A DNA stretch of 64,000 bases. It comes from Agromyces marinus (lineage in GTDB: Bacteria > Actinomycetota > Actinomycetes > Actinomycetales > Microbacteriaceae). Below are positions 62,610 through 64,000 of this stretch, piece by piece. The stretch's first letter is position 1; each line of letters opens with the position of its first letter. Location: positions 1,612,001 to 1,676,000 of the forward strand of contig NZ_CP087879.1 in NCBI RefSeq assembly GCF_021442325.1, given 5' to 3'. A program made the position numbers and the translations under genes. A model generated the notes under the pieces. That model had not been told where the DNA came from, did not search any database, and saw nothing but the letters and a program-made list of their open reading frames with translations.

Positions 62610-64000
62610 ATGACCGACACCGCGCGCATTCCCGACAAGCCGGCACTCGAGGGCCTCGAGACCAAGTGGGGCGGCGTCTGGGAGACCGAGGGCACCTACC
62701 GGTTCCAGCGCGAGGGCGCGACCCGCGAGGCGATCTACTCGATCGACACCCCGCCGCCGACCGCCTCCGGTTCCCTCCACATCGGCCACGTCTTCTCGTA
62801 CACGCACACCGACGTCGTCGCGCGCTTCCAGCGCATGCGGGGCAAGTGCGTCTTCTACCCGATGGGCTGGGACGACAACGGGCTGCCCACCGAGCGTCGC
62901 GTGCAGAACTACTACGGCGTGCGCTGCGACCCGACCCTGCCCTACGAGCCCGACTTCACCCCGCCGTTCGAGGGCGGCGAGGGCAAGAGCATCAAGGCCG
63001 CCGACCAGAAGCCGATCAGCCGCCGCAACTTCATCGAACTGTGCGAGCGCCTCACCGTCGAGGACGAGCAGCAGTTCGAGGCGCTCTGGCGCCAGCTCGG
63101 CCTGTCGGTCGACTGGACGCAGACCTACCGCACGATCGCCGACGAGGCGCTGTTCACCTCGCAGCTCGCATTCGTGCGCAACGTGGAGCGGGGCGAGGCG
63201 TACCAGGCGCTCGCACCGACCCTGTGGGACGTCACCTTCCGCACCGCGGTCGCGCAGGCCGAGCTCGAGGACCGCGAGCAGCCCGGCCACTACCACCGGA
63301 TCGCGTTCGCGCGCCCCGACGGCGGCCACGTCGAGATCGAGACGAGCCGGCCCGAGCTGATTCCGGCGTGCGTGGCACTCGTGGCGCACCCCGACGACGA
63401 GCGCTACCAGCCGCTCTTCGGCACGACCGTGACCACTCCCGTGTTCGGCGTCGAGGTGCCCGTCGTGGCGCACCACCTCGCGCAGAAGGACAAGGGCACC
63501 GGCATCGCGATGATCTGCACCTTCGGCGACGTGACCGACGTCGTCTGGTGGCGCGAACTCGACCTGCCCAACCGCGCGATCATCGGCTTCGACGGCCGCG
63601 TCATCGCCGACGCGCCCGACGCGATCAGCTCCGAGGCCGGCCGCGAGGCGTACGCGAAGCTCGCCGGCAAGACGGCCTTCTCGGCCAAGCAGGCGGTGGT
63701 CGAGCTCCTCCGCGAGTCCGGCGACCTCCTCGCCGACCCGAAGGCGATCACGCACCCCGTGAAGTTCTTCGAGAAGGGCGACCGCCCGCTCGAGATCGTC
63801 TCGACCCGCCAGTGGTACATCGTGAACGGTGCGCGCGACGCGGCGCTCAAGGAGCGCCTGCTCGAGCGCGGCCGCCAGATCGGCTGGCACCCCGACTTCA
63901 TGCGCGTGCGCTACGAGAACTGGGTCGGCGGGCTGTCGGGCGACTGGCTCGTCTCGCGCCAGCGGTTCTTCGGCGTGCCGATCCCGGTCTGGTACCCGAT
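62610..64000 (+). CDS. valS: Valine--tRNA ligase (5' part, runs off the window)
   Basis: 463 complete codons from ATG 62610 (GGAG just upstream): MTDTARIPDKPALEGLETKW. Class I signature in TASGSLHIGHVFSYTHTD, the ValS-like FYPMGWDDNGLPTERRVQNY, and the editing-domain region (HVEIETSRPELIPACVALVA, VPVVAHHLAQKDKGTGIAMI). The KMSKS loop and the anticodon domain lie beyond the window. It attaches valine to tRNA-Val; the bases ahead of the start hold TACGCTGGACT, a possible -10 region. Confidence 0.95.
   Translation, partial: MTDTARIPDKPALEGLETKWGGVWETEGTYRFQREGATREAIYSIDTPPPTASGSLHIGHVFSYTHTDVVARFQRMRGKCVFYPMGWDDNGLPTERRVQNYYGVRCDPTLPYEPDFTPPFEGGEGKSIKAADQKPISRRNFIELCERLTVEDEQQFEALWRQLGLSVDWTQTYRTIADEALFTSQLAFVRNVERGEAYQALAPTLWDVTFRTAVAQAELEDREQPGHYHRIAFARPDGGHVEIETSRPELIPACVALVAHPDDERYQPLFGTTVTTPVFGVEVPVVAHHLAQKDKGTGIAMICTFGDVTDVVWWRELDLPNRAIIGFDGRVIADAPDAISSEAGREAYAKLAGKTAFSAKQAVVELLRESGDLLADPKAITHPVKFFEKGDRPLEIVSTRQWYIVNGARDAALKERLLERGRQIGWHPDFMRVRYENWVGGLSGDWLVSRQRFFGVPIPVWYP

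Noticed and set aside
1..64000. CRISPR arrays
   Set aside because: No regularly spaced short repeats with unique spacers were found; the repeats present are long, few and tied to the tRNA gene or insertion sequences.

Overview
The window is about 70% GC, with GTG/ATG starts, frequent four-base ATGA gene overlaps and actinobacterial gene content: a T-box leader ahead of ileS, rne-rplU-rpmA-obgE-proB-proA-nadD-rsfS order, and short GntR and DUF4031/DUF4233 proteins. It looks like a chromosomal piece of a Microbacteriaceae actinobacterium (Agromyces-like is my best guess). It has two conserved chromosomal arms, 1-12 kb and 39-64 kb, separated by a mobile-DNA-rich genomic island of about 27 kb (12.4-39.16 kb).

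Left arm (1-12 kb): a RibD-like reductase, an ABC-F protein, a winged-helix protein, a YceI protein, a GH3 lipoprotein, a small membrane protein, an MpaB-like oxygenase coupled to an Lrp/AsnC regulator, and a tightly overlapped E1alpha-E1beta-E2 branched-chain 2-oxoacid dehydrogenase operon closed by a strong terminator.

Island (12.4-39.16 kb): it abuts the 3' end of an intact tRNA-Ala(GGC) gene at 39.2 kb. A 35-bp copy of the tRNA 3' end, with its terminator and flanking sequence, recurs at 19.02, 30.23 and 31.17 kb, and a copy with its tRNA part lost lies around 12.4/14.3 kb. These repeats divide the island into modules. One module carries a complete polymorphic-toxin locus, read leftwards: a secreted LamG-type protein, a 2152-residue RHS/YD-repeat protein with a YwqJ-like deaminase tail, and an overlapping YwqK-type MORN-repeat immunity gene. 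The others carry orphan or broken toxin-tail/immunity pairs: HINT plus a 'KGPHINV' toxin with its immunity gene, an HNH-like tail with a SUFU immunity protein, a HINT-linked tail with an unrecognised immunity protein, and a small tail remnant with a small partner. Insertion sequences (three IS256-type copies plus one end relic, IS21, IS3 remnants, an IS481 relic) are inserted into and between the cassettes. One is a three-level nest (IS3 remnant, then IS21, then IS256-type) with target duplications still readable. No integrase gene is visible.

Right arm (39.2-64 kb): tRNA-Ala, rsfS, a proline-rich membrane-anchored protein, nadD, a small membrane protein, proA; a plus-strand two-component system plus ABC-2 exporter sitting between proA and proB; obgE, rpmA, rplU with a clear promoter; rne; a vitamin K epoxide reductase-like protein; ndk, a DUF4233 protein, folC and ileS with a T-box leader; a GntR regulator, an MHS-type transporter and the 5' part of valS.
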